Positions 7,756 through 15,990 of a stretch of DNA of 38,446 nucleotides are shown piece by piece. The notes beneath the pieces were generated by a model. The model was not told the origin of the DNA. It saw only the letters and a program-made list of their open reading frames with translations, and made no database searches. The position numbers and the translations under genes were made by a program. This stretch comes from Acidobacteriota bacterium (GTDB taxonomy: Bacteria > Acidobacteriota > Terriglobia > Terriglobales > Acidobacteriaceae): NCBI GenBank assembly GCA_021791875.1, contig JAJYVU010000032.1, positions 1-38,446 of the forward strand, in the 5' to 3' direction. The number at the start of each line of letters is the position of its first letter. Position 1 is the first letter of the stretch.

Positions 7756-8238
7756 CTACACCAGCGTCATTGGTCCGTCGCCGTTCCGCTCCGAGGCCTT
7801 GAACAGGTACTTGATCGCAGACTTGTAAATCAGCACCCGCCCGTTGTTCCGCACCTTGATGCAGTTTCGGTCGTACCACTCGATCACGCCCTCGATCTGC
7901 CCACCGTCTTCCAGCACAAACACCATTTGTGTCTGGGACTGAATCTGCTTTTGGAAATAGAACGCTTCGGCATGCGAGGTATCGTGAGCCGCCGCCGCAC
8001 CTTGGGTCAGTTCGCGCCGCGTCAGAATCCCCCGGAAGCCCCTGCGCTGAGTGTCTCGATACGCGGCGGCATTGTCTGGCAGCACCGGGCGAATCAGTTT
8101 GCGCTGGCTTGCAAAGACCGCGTCAATCTCTTCTACCTTGCTTTGGGCGTCTTCGCCGCGCACTTCTGGCATCGAATCGCGCCCCTTCCCGGCCTTTGCC
8201 GAGATCGGGATAGGCGACATGCGTGGAGTCTTGGGCAT
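7756..8238 (-). CDS. hfq: Hfq-like RNA chaperone with long N-terminal extension
   Basis: 160 residues. The C-terminal part (about 91-148) is an Sm/Hfq domain: AEAFYFQKQIQSQTQMVFVLEDG covers the N-terminal helix and first strand, IEGVIEWYDRNCIKV is the Sm1 region (Hfq IESFDQYVVLL), and VLIYKSAIKYL is Sm2 (Hfq YKHAI). Hfq forms hexameric rings that bind small RNAs and A-rich mRNA. Two features are unusual. A charged extension of about 90 residues (including QRKLIRPVLPDN and RRGFRGILTRREL) precedes the Sm fold, whereas canonical Hfq starts almost directly with it. The Sm2 His is replaced by Ser while the Lys is kept. Nothing except a short GDGPMTLV tail follows the fold. The gene is 217 nt downstream of holB. 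Confidence 0.85.
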   Translation of the reverse strand: MPKTPRMSPIPISAKAGKGRDSMPEVRGEDAQSKVEEIDAVFASQRKLIRPVLPDNAAAYRDTQRRGFRGILTRRELTQGAAAAHDTSHAEAFYFQKQIQSQTQMVFVLEDGGQIEGVIEWYDRNCIKVRNNGRVLIYKSAIKYLFKASERNGDGPMTLV

Positions 8239-8455
8239 ACTCAGCTTCTCAAAGGATGTTGCCGTTAGGATGCGGCAGCCCTGTCCGGGGCTGCATTCAT
8301 GCTTTGGAGGACTGCTCGTATCCTATCGCGACTCTTGGCTTTCCCGGCAAAAAGCCGCGCTGCTGAGTATGAGAAAAGTAACGTGTGCGTGCCCTCAGGG
8401 AAACGCGCACTCTCCGGCGCACCGCTGTACACATCCGGCAGCATCAACCCGCCTT

Positions 8456-9562
8456 CTACCCCCGCGCCGCACCCTCCAGCTCGGTGGCAAACGCATCCAG
8501 CGACACGTTGCGGAGCAGATTGCGCCGCATGCCCGACTCCACCGCCTGCAAACCCCGCGCCGCGCGCTCCAGCCATTCGAGCGTCACCTGCCCGGCCATC
8601 ACGTCCAGCTCGCGCTCCAGGTCAATGTTACGAATCAGCCCGCTCGCACCCGAAACCACCATTAGCAGGTCTTCCAGCAGCGAACGCATCGCCTTGATCA
8701 GCGCCACCGTCTTCTGCTGGCCCTCCGCGCCCGCCCGGTACGTCTCCGTCATCCGGAACAGCGCGCTGTGATCCGCCGCCTGCAACGCGTTCCGCAGCAG
8801 CACCAGCGCATCCGTTCGGGCCGAGAGATAGCCCGGCAGGTCAAAGCCCAGCGCGCGTCCCACGGCGCCCTCGGCCAGCCGCGCCACCAGCGCCCGCTCC
8901 TTCGGCTTCAGGTCGTTCCGGCGCGAGGCCAGCAGCGGCTCAATCTCTTCTGTCGGAATCGCCCCCAGCCGCACCAGGCTCGTCCGTGACCGGATCGTTG
9001 GCAGCAGCTCGCCCGGATTCTCCGCCGTCAGCACGATCAGCGCATACGGCGGCGGCTCCTCCAGCACCTTCAGCAGCGAGTTCGCCGCCTCCTTCATGAA
9101 CGATGCGCTGGTGAACACAAACACTGACCGCCGCGCCTCCGCCGGCGTCCGCTGCACCTCCCGGATCATCGTCCGCACCTGTCCCATCTTGATCAGCAGC
9201 TGGGGCGGATCGGGCGGAATCACCAGTACGCTCGGGTGCGTCTGGACCAGGATTCGCGTCTCCTTCTTGTCGACCTCGCGCAGCTCCTCGTGCGCTGCAA
9301 TCGCCTCGGCCACGCGGGCATCCAGGTCGAGCGCCTGCCCGATGCGCTCGCAGTTCGCGCACCGCCCGCAGAAGTCAGGCAGCCCGTCTGTCTGCGGCTG
9401 CTCCAGGCAGTTCACCGCCTGGGCCAGCATTACCGCCAGTGTGTATTTGCCCGCTCCGCGCGGCCCCGCCAGCAGCAGCGAATGAGGCAGACGTCCCGCC
9501 GCAATCGCTTCGCGCAGGTGACGCACCGCCGTCTCATTGCCGATGAAGTCGCTGAAGCCCAC
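8456..9562 (-). CDS. holB: DNA polymerase III subunit delta' (HolB)
   Basis: 368 residues. Delta' is the clamp-loader subunit that helps place the sliding clamp on primed DNA. The AAA+ Walker A is GPRGAGKYT (residues 33-41). The zinc-binding cysteines are C52, C65, C68 and C71 (CGRCANC). FVFTSASFMKEAANSLLKVLEEPP is the conserved central helix region and IRSRTSLVRLG carries the SRx sensor-1 motif, with Thr in the position usually held by Cys. The start is GTG (GTGGGCTTCAGC), and the family motif FSDFIGNETAVRHLREAI follows directly. A TACCCT hexamer lies 6 nt upstream, as at other suspected leaderless genes. tmk, the common partner of holB, is two genes upstream with a P450 between. Confidence 0.93.
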   Translation of the reverse strand: MGFSDFIGNETAVRHLREAIAAGRLPHSLLLAGPRGAGKYTLAVMLAQAVNCLEQPQTDGLPDFCGRCANCERIGQALDLDARVAEAIAAHEELREVDKKETRILVQTHPSVLVIPPDPPQLLIKMGQVRTMIREVQRTPAEARRSVFVFTSASFMKEAANSLLKVLEEPPPYALIVLTAENPGELLPTIRSRTSLVRLGAIPTEEIEPLLASRRNDLKPKERALVARLAEGAVGRALGFDLPGYLSARTDALVLLRNALQAADHSALFRMTETYRAGAEGQQKTVALIKAMRSLLEDLLMVVSGASGLIRNIDLERELDVMAGQVTLEWLERAARGLQAVESGMRRNLLRNVSLDAFATELEGAARG

Positions 9563-9568
9563 GCGTAC

Positions 9569-9574
9569 AGGGTA
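9569..9574 (-). promoter_or_regulatory. -10-like hexamer TACCCT before holB
   Basis: On the minus strand TACCCT ends 6 nt before the GTG start of holB. It is a poor match to TATAAT taken alone; the call rests on the recurring spacing seen across the window. Confidence 0.3.
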
Positions 9575-9587
9575 GCAAACGCGGAGC

Positions 9588-10982
9588 CTACCTCAGTTCC
9601 GGGATCATCCGGATCTCAGGCTTCGGCCGCAGTGTGATCTTGGGCTGCAACCCAATCGTCTGCCCCGGAACCAGCCGCAGCCGCCACTTCTGCGCCAGCG
9701 TTGCCAGCACCAGCACGCCCTCCATCCACGCAAACCCCTCGCCGATGCACTGTCTGCCGCCCGCTCCAAAAGGGAAGTAGACGAACTTCGACCGTCCTGC
9801 TTTCGCCTCCGGCGTAAACCGCTCCGGGCGGAACTTGAGCGGCTCCGGCCAGAACTCGGCGTTCCGTTGGATCATGTACTGGCTGAAGAACACATAACTC
9901 CCCGCCGGCAGCAGATAGGGCCCCAGCTCGATATCTTCTGTCGCCTGCCGCCCCATCGCCCACGCCGGCGGATACAGTCGCATCGACTCCGCCAGCACCA
10001 TCTCCGTGTAACGAAGCTGAGGCAGATCCTCAATCGTCGGTGTGCGGCCCGCCAGCACGCGATCGAGTTCCTCGTGCATCCGCGCCTCCGCCTCCGGATT
10101 CTGCGCCAGCAGGTACCACGTCCACGTCAGCGCCGTCGCCACGGTTTCGTAGCCGGCCAGAAAGATCGTCAGCACCTCGTCGCGCACCTGCTCATCCGTC
10201 ATGCCGGAGCGGTCATCCTCATCGTCCCGCGAGCGCAGTAGCATCGAAAGCAGATCCCCGCGATCCACTCCATCCGCCCGGTGCTCGGCAATGATCCGGT
10301 TCACCACCGCGTCCAGCCGCTTCCGCGCCCGGCGAAAGCGCATCAGCCCAGGAATCGGCCAGTGGAGATAGGCTTCCGCACGGGGCAGCGCCACCAGGAA
10401 GTGATAGAGGCCCATGATCGCATTGACCTCATCGTTGATCTGCCTCACGTCCGCGGTGACGTCCGTGTTCAGCAGCGTCCGCGCCACAATTTGCAGCGCC
10501 ACCCGCATCATCTCGGCCAGCGCGCCTATCTCCTTGCCGGACTGCCACTCCTCGCGCATCGCCAGCGCGCGTTCCACCATCACCGCCCCGTAGGCTTGTA
10601 TGCGTTGCCGATGAAACGCCGGTGCCACGATTCGCCGTTGCCGCCTGTGAAACTCGCCGTCGCTGGTGATCAACCCATTTCCCAGCAGGATCTTCATCCG
10701 CTGCTGCGTCCGCTCTTTAATGAACTTGTCTGCCTGGGTGATCAGGATCTCCCGGACAAACTCCGGCTCCTGCACCACGAAGACATCACTCGTCGCGATG
10801 CGGTAATGTGCCATCGAACCGAATCTCCGCTGCAGGTACTCAAACAGCTTGATCGGATCGCTGGGGTTGAAGAACTTCCGCGTGATATAGAAGGGCAGAT
10901 TGAGCTTCAGCCCCGGCGGCAGGCGGTATTTGCCGCGGGGAACAATGGGGAACTCTTTTCGAGTTTGTATCGTGGTGGCCAT
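9588..10982 (-). CDS. Cytochrome P450 monooxygenase
   Basis: 464 residues from the ATG at 10982, which has AGGAAG 7 nt upstream. The frame extends to 11030, but that would overlap the tmk end without a ribosome-binding site. All P450 landmarks are present: the I-helix oxygen-binding AGYETVATALTW, the K-helix ExxR in ESMRLYPPAW, the PERF-like RPERFTPE, and the heme loop FPFGAGGRQCIGEGFAWMEG with heme-ligand Cys412. No transmembrane anchor is visible, so a soluble enzyme using separate redox partners is expected. No ferredoxin or reductase gene is adjacent, and the substrate is unknown. It sits between tmk and holB, two replication-related genes, which is an odd place for a monooxygenase. Confidence 0.95.
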   Translation of the reverse strand: MATTIQTRKEFPIVPRGKYRLPPGLKLNLPFYITRKFFNPSDPIKLFEYLQRRFGSMAHYRIATSDVFVVQEPEFVREILITQADKFIKERTQQRMKILLGNGLITSDGEFHRRQRRIVAPAFHRQRIQAYGAVMVERALAMREEWQSGKEIGALAEMMRVALQIVARTLLNTDVTADVRQINDEVNAIMGLYHFLVALPRAEAYLHWPIPGLMRFRRARKRLDAVVNRIIAEHRADGVDRGDLLSMLLRSRDDEDDRSGMTDEQVRDEVLTIFLAGYETVATALTWTWYLLAQNPEAEARMHEELDRVLAGRTPTIEDLPQLRYTEMVLAESMRLYPPAWAMGRQATEDIELGPYLLPAGSYVFFSQYMIQRNAEFWPEPLKFRPERFTPEAKAGRSKFVYFPFGAGGRQCIGEGFAWMEGVLVLATLAQKWRLRLVPGQTIGLQPKITLRPKPEIRMIPELR

Positions 10983-11013
10983 GCGATAACTTCCTGAGGC
11001 ACAGCCCGGGGAA

Positions 11014-11673
11014 TCATGCCCGATGCGCAAGCCTTGCTTCTACTATGCTTACGATGCGCTCGTGGATTCTCTCAATCTCCTCATCGCTCTCGATTGCGAC
11101 CACACGCAAAGGTTCCCGGCGCGCAATTTCACAATATTGATCGAAAACCCGGCGGTAAAAACTCTCATCCTCGCTCTCGAATCGTCCCTCGTCCTTCGCA
11201 GACTGCGTCACGGCGCGATGATTGCGACGCCGCGCTCGCTCCAGGGAGCGTCGGAAGTCAGGCAGCAGCAGCAGCGTCAGATCAGGATCCAGCCCGCCGC
11301 ACATCACTTCGTGCAGTTGCCGCACAATCTCCGATCCGAGCTGGCGTCCACCCCCTTGATAGGCCTCGGTGGAATCCGTATAGCGGTCGCAAAGCACAAT
11401 TTGTCCCGCATCGAGTGCGGGGCGGATGACTTCGGCGATGGACTGGGCACGGTCTGAGAACATCAGCCCAAGTTCGGCCATCGGCGACAGGGCTTCCGTG
11501 CGCGAGTCCAGCAGCAGGGCGCGGATTCGGTCGCCGATCCGGGTGCCGCCCGGCTGGCGTGTCACGAGGAACGGCTCGCCGCGCGCCTCGAGCCATTGCG
11601 CAAGCTTGCGAAGTTGCGTCGACTTGCCCGATCCGTCCAGCCCTTCAAAGGTAAGGAAAAAACCCTGTGGCAT
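11014..11673 (-). CDS. tmk: Thymidylate kinase
   Basis: 219 residues. It phosphorylates dTMP to dTDP with ATP for DNA synthesis. The P-loop is GLDGSGKS (residues 11-18). The second conserved loop reads TRQPGGTRIG, with Gln where most homologues have Glu (TREPGG). The DRY motif is at 96-98 followed by TDSTEAYQGGGR, and the LID region is Arg-rich (ERARRRNHR). It starts 42 nt downstream of the arginine operon. A TACACT hexamer 6 nt before the ATG and the lack of a Shine-Dalgarno suggest its own leaderless promoter. The P450 ATG follows the stop by 31 nt, so the two are probably co-transcribed. Confidence 0.95.
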   Translation of the reverse strand: MPQGFFLTFEGLDGSGKSTQLRKLAQWLEARGEPFLVTRQPGGTRIGDRIRALLLDSRTEALSPMAELGLMFSDRAQSIAEVIRPALDAGQIVLCDRYTDSTEAYQGGGRQLGSEIVRQLHEVMCGGLDPDLTLLLLPDFRRSLERARRRNHRAVTQSAKDEGRFESEDESFYRRVFDQYCEIARREPLRVVAIESDEEIERIHERIVSIVEARLAHRA

Positions 11674-11679
11674 GGCCGG

Positions 11680-11685
11680 AGTGTA
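11680..11685 (-). promoter_or_regulatory. -10-like hexamer TACACT for leaderless tmk
   Basis: On the minus strand TACACT ends 6 nt before the tmk ATG (11673). No Shine-Dalgarno is present in the spacer. Confidence 0.4.
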
Positions 11686-11715
11686 ACAAAGCCGGAGCCG
11701 GCGCGCAGTTTGCCG

Positions 11716-12237
11716 CTACCCTGCGATCTTCACGAGTTGCTCGGCCTGCAGCCTTGGCCCAAGGATGGAAACCTTCGGCACCTCGCCCCGCGCCATGGCG
11801 ATTTCATCACACCGGTACAGGCGTGGGCAGTTCTGGCAGTCCTTGAAGATCTTGTCCGGCAGAGCCGCGCGATCTTCAACCGTCCGGAACCCATAGCGGT
11901 AGAAGAAATCCGGAATGCGCGTAAACAGGCAGATGCAGCCCACGCCATGCTGATCCGCTTCATTCATCAGCGAGAACAACACCTTGCCGCCCACCCCCCG
12001 GCTCTTCGCTTCCGGCTTCACCACAATCGACCGCACTTCGGCCAGATGCGGCCCATACAGGTGCAGTGCGCCGCAGCCGAGAAATACTCCTGCGTCGCTC
12101 TCGGCGACGGTGAAATCCCGCACGTTTTCGCAAATCTCCGCGTACGTGCGCCCCAGCAGCGTGCCATCTGGTGACAGGCTGTTCACCAGCTCATAGATGT
12201 TCGTTGCGTCCTGAAGGCGGGCCTTACGAATCTGCAT
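11716..12237 (-). CDS. GNAT acetyltransferase, probable short-form N-acetylglutamate synthase
   Basis: 173 residues. The GNAT core is visible: LAEVRSIVVKPEAKSRGVGG contains strand beta4 and the acetyl-CoA pyrophosphate loop (RGVGGK). The later segment FYRYGFRTVEDRAALPDKIF and the Cys cluster CQNCPRLYRCDE fit the single-domain N-acetylglutamate synthases that acetylate glutamate as the first step of arginine synthesis. Context supports this: the ATG overlaps the argH stop by 14 nt, as the last gene of an arg operon that otherwise lacks an argA or argJ. An AGGTGA ribosome-binding site lies inside the argH end. The amino-acid-kinase domain of classical ArgA is absent. Substrate assignment is inference from motif and operon. 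Confidence 0.82.
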   Translation of the reverse strand: MQIRKARLQDATNIYELVNSLSPDGTLLGRTYAEICENVRDFTVAESDAGVFLGCGALHLYGPHLAEVRSIVVKPEAKSRGVGGKVLFSLMNEADQHGVGCICLFTRIPDFFYRYGFRTVEDRAALPDKIFKDCQNCPRLYRCDEIAMARGEVPKVSILGPRLQAEQLVKIAG

Positions 12238-13684
12238 GGCTCACCTCGCTTGCCGCATTCAGGCCCAGATCGGCGCGGCCCCGCACCTCGATCAGTTCGT
12301 TGACACGTTCCTGCAGGCCATCGAGCGACGCGCGTACCTGTGCTCGCGCTGTTCCACCCAGCACGTCGTGGCAGTCCAGTGTGGCTTCCAGGGTCACGGC
12401 TGCAAAAAAGTCTTCGTCAAATTCAGCCCCGAACTGCCGCAGCTCTTCGAGGGAAAGATCCCCCAGCTCGCAGCCCTTTTCCAGGCAGTACCGTACCGCA
12501 TTTCCAATCTTTTCATGGGCGGTCCGGAAGGGAACTCCCTTGTGCACCAGGTAAGTGGCTGCGGCCATCGCATTCATAAATCCCGTCTTACAGGCCTCCT
12601 GCATGCGCTCCGTGCGGAAACGCAACGCATGGGTGAACTTCGCCAGCAGGTGCAGCATCTGGTGTATCGCAATCGTGGCTTGGAACAGCGGTTCCTGGGT
12701 TTCCTGCAGGTCCTTGTTATAAGCCAGCGGCAATCCCTTCAGTTGCAGCGTCACAGCCTGCGCCGCGCCGTTGATGCGCCCCACCTTACCGCGTACCAGC
12801 TCGGTCAGGTCCGGATTCTTCTTCTGAGGCATCGCGCTCGATCCTGTCGAAAATGCCTCCGGCAGTTCGACAAAGCCGAATTCCGCCGTTGCAAACAGCG
12901 TGATCTCTTCCGCAAAGCGGCTCGCATGTAGCGCGATGATCGTGAGTGTCTGCAGAAACTCCACGACGAAGTCACGATCGCTCGTAGCGTCCATGCTGTT
13001 CGGCGTAGGTCCGGCAAAACCCAGCGCCTGGGCCGCAATGCTGCGATCCAGCGCCAGCGTCGCGCCCGCTACCGCGCCCGAGCCAAGCGGGCAGTAATTC
13101 GCCCGGCGGATGCAGTCTTCCAGCCGCGAAACATCGCGCAGCAGCATCTCCGCGTAAGCCGTCAGCCAGTGTGCAATCAGCACGGGTTCGGCGCGCTGCA
13201 GATGCGTATACGCTGGCATGACCGCCTCCCCGGCAGCCCTCGCCTTATTCAGAAGTATTTCGGCCCACGTCCCCAGATAGCTTTGCAACATCTGCCCACG
13301 CGACCGCACATACAGCCGCAGATCGGTGGCAATCTGCTCATTACGGCTTCGGCCGGTATGCAGTTTCAGGCCAAGATCCTGAACTGTGGCAACCAGTTGC
13401 AACTCCACAAAGTGGTGAATGTCTTCCGCTTGCTGGTTCGAGGCGACCCACGCCGGTCCGGAATTGTCCGCGGCATGAAAGCGGCTCGCAATCAGGTCCA
13501 GCGCATTATGCAGAGCCTCACGCTCGTCCGGCGTTAGTACGCCGGCGGCTTCCAGCGCCAACGCGTGGGCCTTGCTGGCGGCCACTTCTTCCGGCAGCAA
13601 CTGCCAGTCGAAGGGCAGGGAACGCTGCCATTGATCGAACAACGGGTCGAGTGGCTCGCGAAAGCGGCCGGACCACATCTTCAC
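12224..13684 (-). CDS. argH: Argininosuccinate lyase
   Basis: 486 residues from a GTG at 13684 that overlaps the argF stop as GTGA, with GAGG 8 nt upstream; the ATG two codons later is an alternative. The enzyme splits argininosuccinate into arginine and fumarate, the last biosynthetic step. Motifs: GRSRNEQ (111-117), catalytic-region THLQRAEP (His160), and the superfamily signature GSSAMPQKKNPD (281-292). The substrate-making enzyme ArgG is not encoded in this window. Confidence 0.97.
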   Translation of the reverse strand: MKMWSGRFREPLDPLFDQWQRSLPFDWQLLPEEVAASKAHALALEAAGVLTPDEREALHNALDLIASRFHAADNSGPAWVASNQQAEDIHHFVELQLVATVQDLGLKLHTGRSRNEQIATDLRLYVRSRGQMLQSYLGTWAEILLNKARAAGEAVMPAYTHLQRAEPVLIAHWLTAYAEMLLRDVSRLEDCIRRANYCPLGSGAVAGATLALDRSIAAQALGFAGPTPNSMDATSDRDFVVEFLQTLTIIALHASRFAEEITLFATAEFGFVELPEAFSTGSSAMPQKKNPDLTELVRGKVGRINGAAQAVTLQLKGLPLAYNKDLQETQEPLFQATIAIHQMLHLLAKFTHALRFRTERMQEACKTGFMNAMAAATYLVHKGVPFRTAHEKIGNAVRYCLEKGCELGDLSLEELRQFGAEFDEDFFAAVTLEATLDCHDVLGGTARAQVRASLDGLQERVNELIEVRGRADLGLNAASEVSHADS

Positions 13685-14736
13685 TTGAGCGCCTCTTTCC
13701 TTGCATCGAGCCGGTGCTGCGATGCTGCCTCTTTTCCTTTGCCGGCCAGTCCTCCAAGCAGCATCAGCATCAGCGCCTTCTGCGCGTGCATACGGTTTTC
13801 CGCTTGGTCGAAGACCACCGATTGCGGCCCGTCCAGCACCGCATCCGTCACCTCTGCATTGCGATGTGCTGGCAGGCAGTGCATGAACACGGCGTGAGGA
13901 GCAGCATGCGCCATGAGTTCCTCATTCACCTGGTAAGGCTTGAAAATAGGAGCCCGCTTGGTCGCCTCGTGCTCAAAGCCCATGCTGGTGCAGATGTCTG
14001 TATACACGGCATCCGTATCCGTTACGGCGGCTACCGGATCGTTGATCACCGAAATGTTCGAGCCGGTAATATTCCCGATCGATCGCGCCAGGGCCACCAG
14101 TTCGGCCTTGGGTGCATAGTTGCGAGGCGTGGCTACGGTGACGTGCATCCCCACCTGCGCTGCCGTGAGCATCAGTGAGTGGCAAACGTTGTTCCCATCG
14201 CCCACATACGTAAAGTGCATGCCCTTCAGCGAACCGAAGCGCTCCTGCAGCGTCATGAAATCGGCAAGCGCCTGGCACGGATGCTCCAGATCGCTCAGCG
14301 CATTGATCACTGGGATCGATGCGTATTGCGCCATGTCCGTGATGGTGTCGTGCGCATAAGTGCGCAGCACCAGCACCGAGGCCCAGCGCTCCAGATTATG
14401 CGCCATGTCGTACAGCGACTCACGCTCGCCGAGCGGCGACTGCGTCTGATCCACAAAGATGGCCGAGCCGCCGAGCGTGTTGATCGCCGTTTCAAAGGTC
14501 AGCCGCGTGCGCAGCGAGGCCTTCTCAAAAAACATCACAAGCTGCTTGGCATCGAGCGCCCAGCGAAAATCGCCGGGATGAGCCTTGACCGTATGCGCAA
14601 GGTCCAGAACCGCTGCGATTTCACTCGCCGTGAAGTCGGCGATGGAGCACAAATCCCGGCCCGCAAGCGACTGAATTGCAGAATCCGGTGCGTTTACGCC
14701 GGCTCGTTCCTGGTAAGTAGCTGCTTTGCTAGCCAA
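13681..14736 (-). CDS. argF: Ornithine carbamoyltransferase
   Basis: 351 residues. It joins ornithine and carbamoyl phosphate to give citrulline. The carbamoyl-phosphate loop is SLRTR (74-78, in FEKASLRTRLTFE). HPCQALAD, the ornithine-loop sequence TSMGFEHEATKR and the HCLPAHR motif with its Cys mark it as an OTC rather than an N-acetyl- or N-succinyl-ornithine enzyme. The start is TTG at 14736, supported by AGGAGG 5 nt upstream inside the argD end. The frame overlaps argD by 8 nt. The N-terminus is about 25 residues longer than a typical OTC. Confidence 0.95.
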   Translation of the reverse strand: MASKAATYQERAGVNAPDSAIQSLAGRDLCSIADFTASEIAAVLDLAHTVKAHPGDFRWALDAKQLVMFFEKASLRTRLTFETAINTLGGSAIFVDQTQSPLGERESLYDMAHNLERWASVLVLRTYAHDTITDMAQYASIPVINALSDLEHPCQALADFMTLQERFGSLKGMHFTYVGDGNNVCHSLMLTAAQVGMHVTVATPRNYAPKAELVALARSIGNITGSNISVINDPVAAVTDTDAVYTDICTSMGFEHEATKRAPIFKPYQVNEELMAHAAPHAVFMHCLPAHRNAEVTDAVLDGPQSVVFDQAENRMHAQKALMLMLLGGLAGKGKEAASQHRLDARKEALK

Positions 14737-15976
14737 CGTGGCCTCCTGTCTGTGTGCGAGCCTCTTCGGCTGCCTGCTCGGTGAAAATATGATCTAAGGC
14801 ATCGACCGCTGTATCCACGTCGGCCTTGCCCACAATAAACGGCGGAAGGAATCGCAGTACCGTTTCATGCGTGCGATTGATGAGGATGCGCTTGCGCATC
14901 ATCGCTGCCAGTGCTTCCTTTGCCTGCTCCGCTGAAGAAAGTTCGACGGCGAGCATCAGTCCCATGCCTCGCACATCGACAATGCATTCGTGCTTCGCCG
15001 CCAGCCCTGCCAGCCGCTCGCGAAAATATGCACCTGTCTCTGTTACATGAGACAGAAGGTCTTCGCGTTCAATCGTATCCATCACCGCGATCGCCGCGGC
15101 GCATGCCAGCGGCCCGCCGCCAAATGTCGTACCGTGCATGCCCGGGTGAATCGCATCCGCCGCCGTCTGCTTGCAAAGCAGCACGCCCAGCGGCAGTCCG
15201 CCCGCGAGCGGCTTCGCAACCGTCGTGATGTCCGGCTGGACACCGTAATGCTGATACGCAAACCATTTGCCCGTGCGCCCAAGTCCAGCCTGAATTTCAT
15301 CGGCAACCAGCAGCGCGCCTGTAGAGCGTGTGAGTTCTCGTGCAGCGGTCATGAACTCCTGCGAAACCGGACGAATCCCGCCCTCGCCCTGCACCGCTTC
15401 CAGCAGAACCGCGCAGACTTCTGTAGAGAACTTCGCCTTGAGATCCTCTACGTCGTTGAAGCGGACAAACTCCACACCCGGCATCACCGGTTCAAACGGC
15501 TCCCGGTATTTTGCCTTGTGAGTCGTTGCCACCGAGCCCATCGTTCGGCCGTGGAAGCTGTTCTCAAGCGCCAGAAACTTCGTCCCCAGCCTCTTGCCGG
15601 CAGCCCGCTGCGCCGCGGCATAAGCGCGCGACACCTTCAGTGCTGCTTCCCATGCTTCGGTCCCGCTGTTGCAGAAAAATGCTCGGTCCATGCCGCTGGC
15701 TTTGGTCAGCCGCTCGGCCAGCGCCGACTGTCCTTCATGAAAGAACAGATTCGAAATGTGAATCAGCTTCCGGCTCTGCTCCACTATCGCGGATTCCACC
15801 ACCGGATGCGCATAACCCAGCGCGTTCACTCCGATGCCGCTCAGCAGGTCAAGGTAACGGTCCCCGTTCTCGTCAATCAGGTGAACCCCCTCGCCGCCGG
15901 TAAACAAAATCGGATAGCGCTCATAGGTTGTGAGTAACAGCCGTGATTCGGCCGCCTGTACGTCCTTCAAACTCAT
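14729..15976 (-). CDS. argD: Acetylornithine aminotransferase
   Basis: 415 residues, a class III PLP aminotransferase that makes N-acetylornithine from the semialdehyde with glutamate as amino donor. It shows NSGTEAWEAALK (104-114), the SFHGRTMGS loop, VADEIQAGLGRTG with cofactor Asp226, and TTVAKPLAGGLPLG with the Schiff-base Lys255. AAAGGAG lies 9 nt before the ATG and overlaps the argB stop (TAAAGGAG), so translation of argB and argD is probably coupled. Confidence 0.95.
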   Translation of the reverse strand: MSLKDVQAAESRLLLTTYERYPILFTGGEGVHLIDENGDRYLDLLSGIGVNALGYAHPVVESAIVEQSRKLIHISNLFFHEGQSALAERLTKASGMDRAFFCNSGTEAWEAALKVSRAYAAAQRAAGKRLGTKFLALENSFHGRTMGSVATTHKAKYREPFEPVMPGVEFVRFNDVEDLKAKFSTEVCAVLLEAVQGEGGIRPVSQEFMTAARELTRSTGALLVADEIQAGLGRTGKWFAYQHYGVQPDITTVAKPLAGGLPLGVLLCKQTAADAIHPGMHGTTFGGGPLACAAAIAVMDTIEREDLLSHVTETGAYFRERLAGLAAKHECIVDVRGMGLMLAVELSSAEQAKEALAAMMRKRILINRTHETVLRFLPPFIVGKADVDTAVDALDHIFTEQAAEEARTQTGGHVG

Positions 15977-15990
15977 CGTGGAGTGCTCCT

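Noticed and set aside
8265..8576. A 103-codon minus-strand frame between holB and hfq
   Set aside because: Part of it overlaps holB in another register. The rest has no homology signal or ribosome-binding site, and the 217-nt gap is better read as hfq leader/promoter sequence.
13681..14736. argF as an N-acetylornithine or N-succinylornithine carbamoyltransferase because of SLRTR
   Set aside because: SLRTR also occurs in true ornithine carbamoyltransferases, and HCLPAHR with Cys plus the SMG ornithine loop fit OTC.
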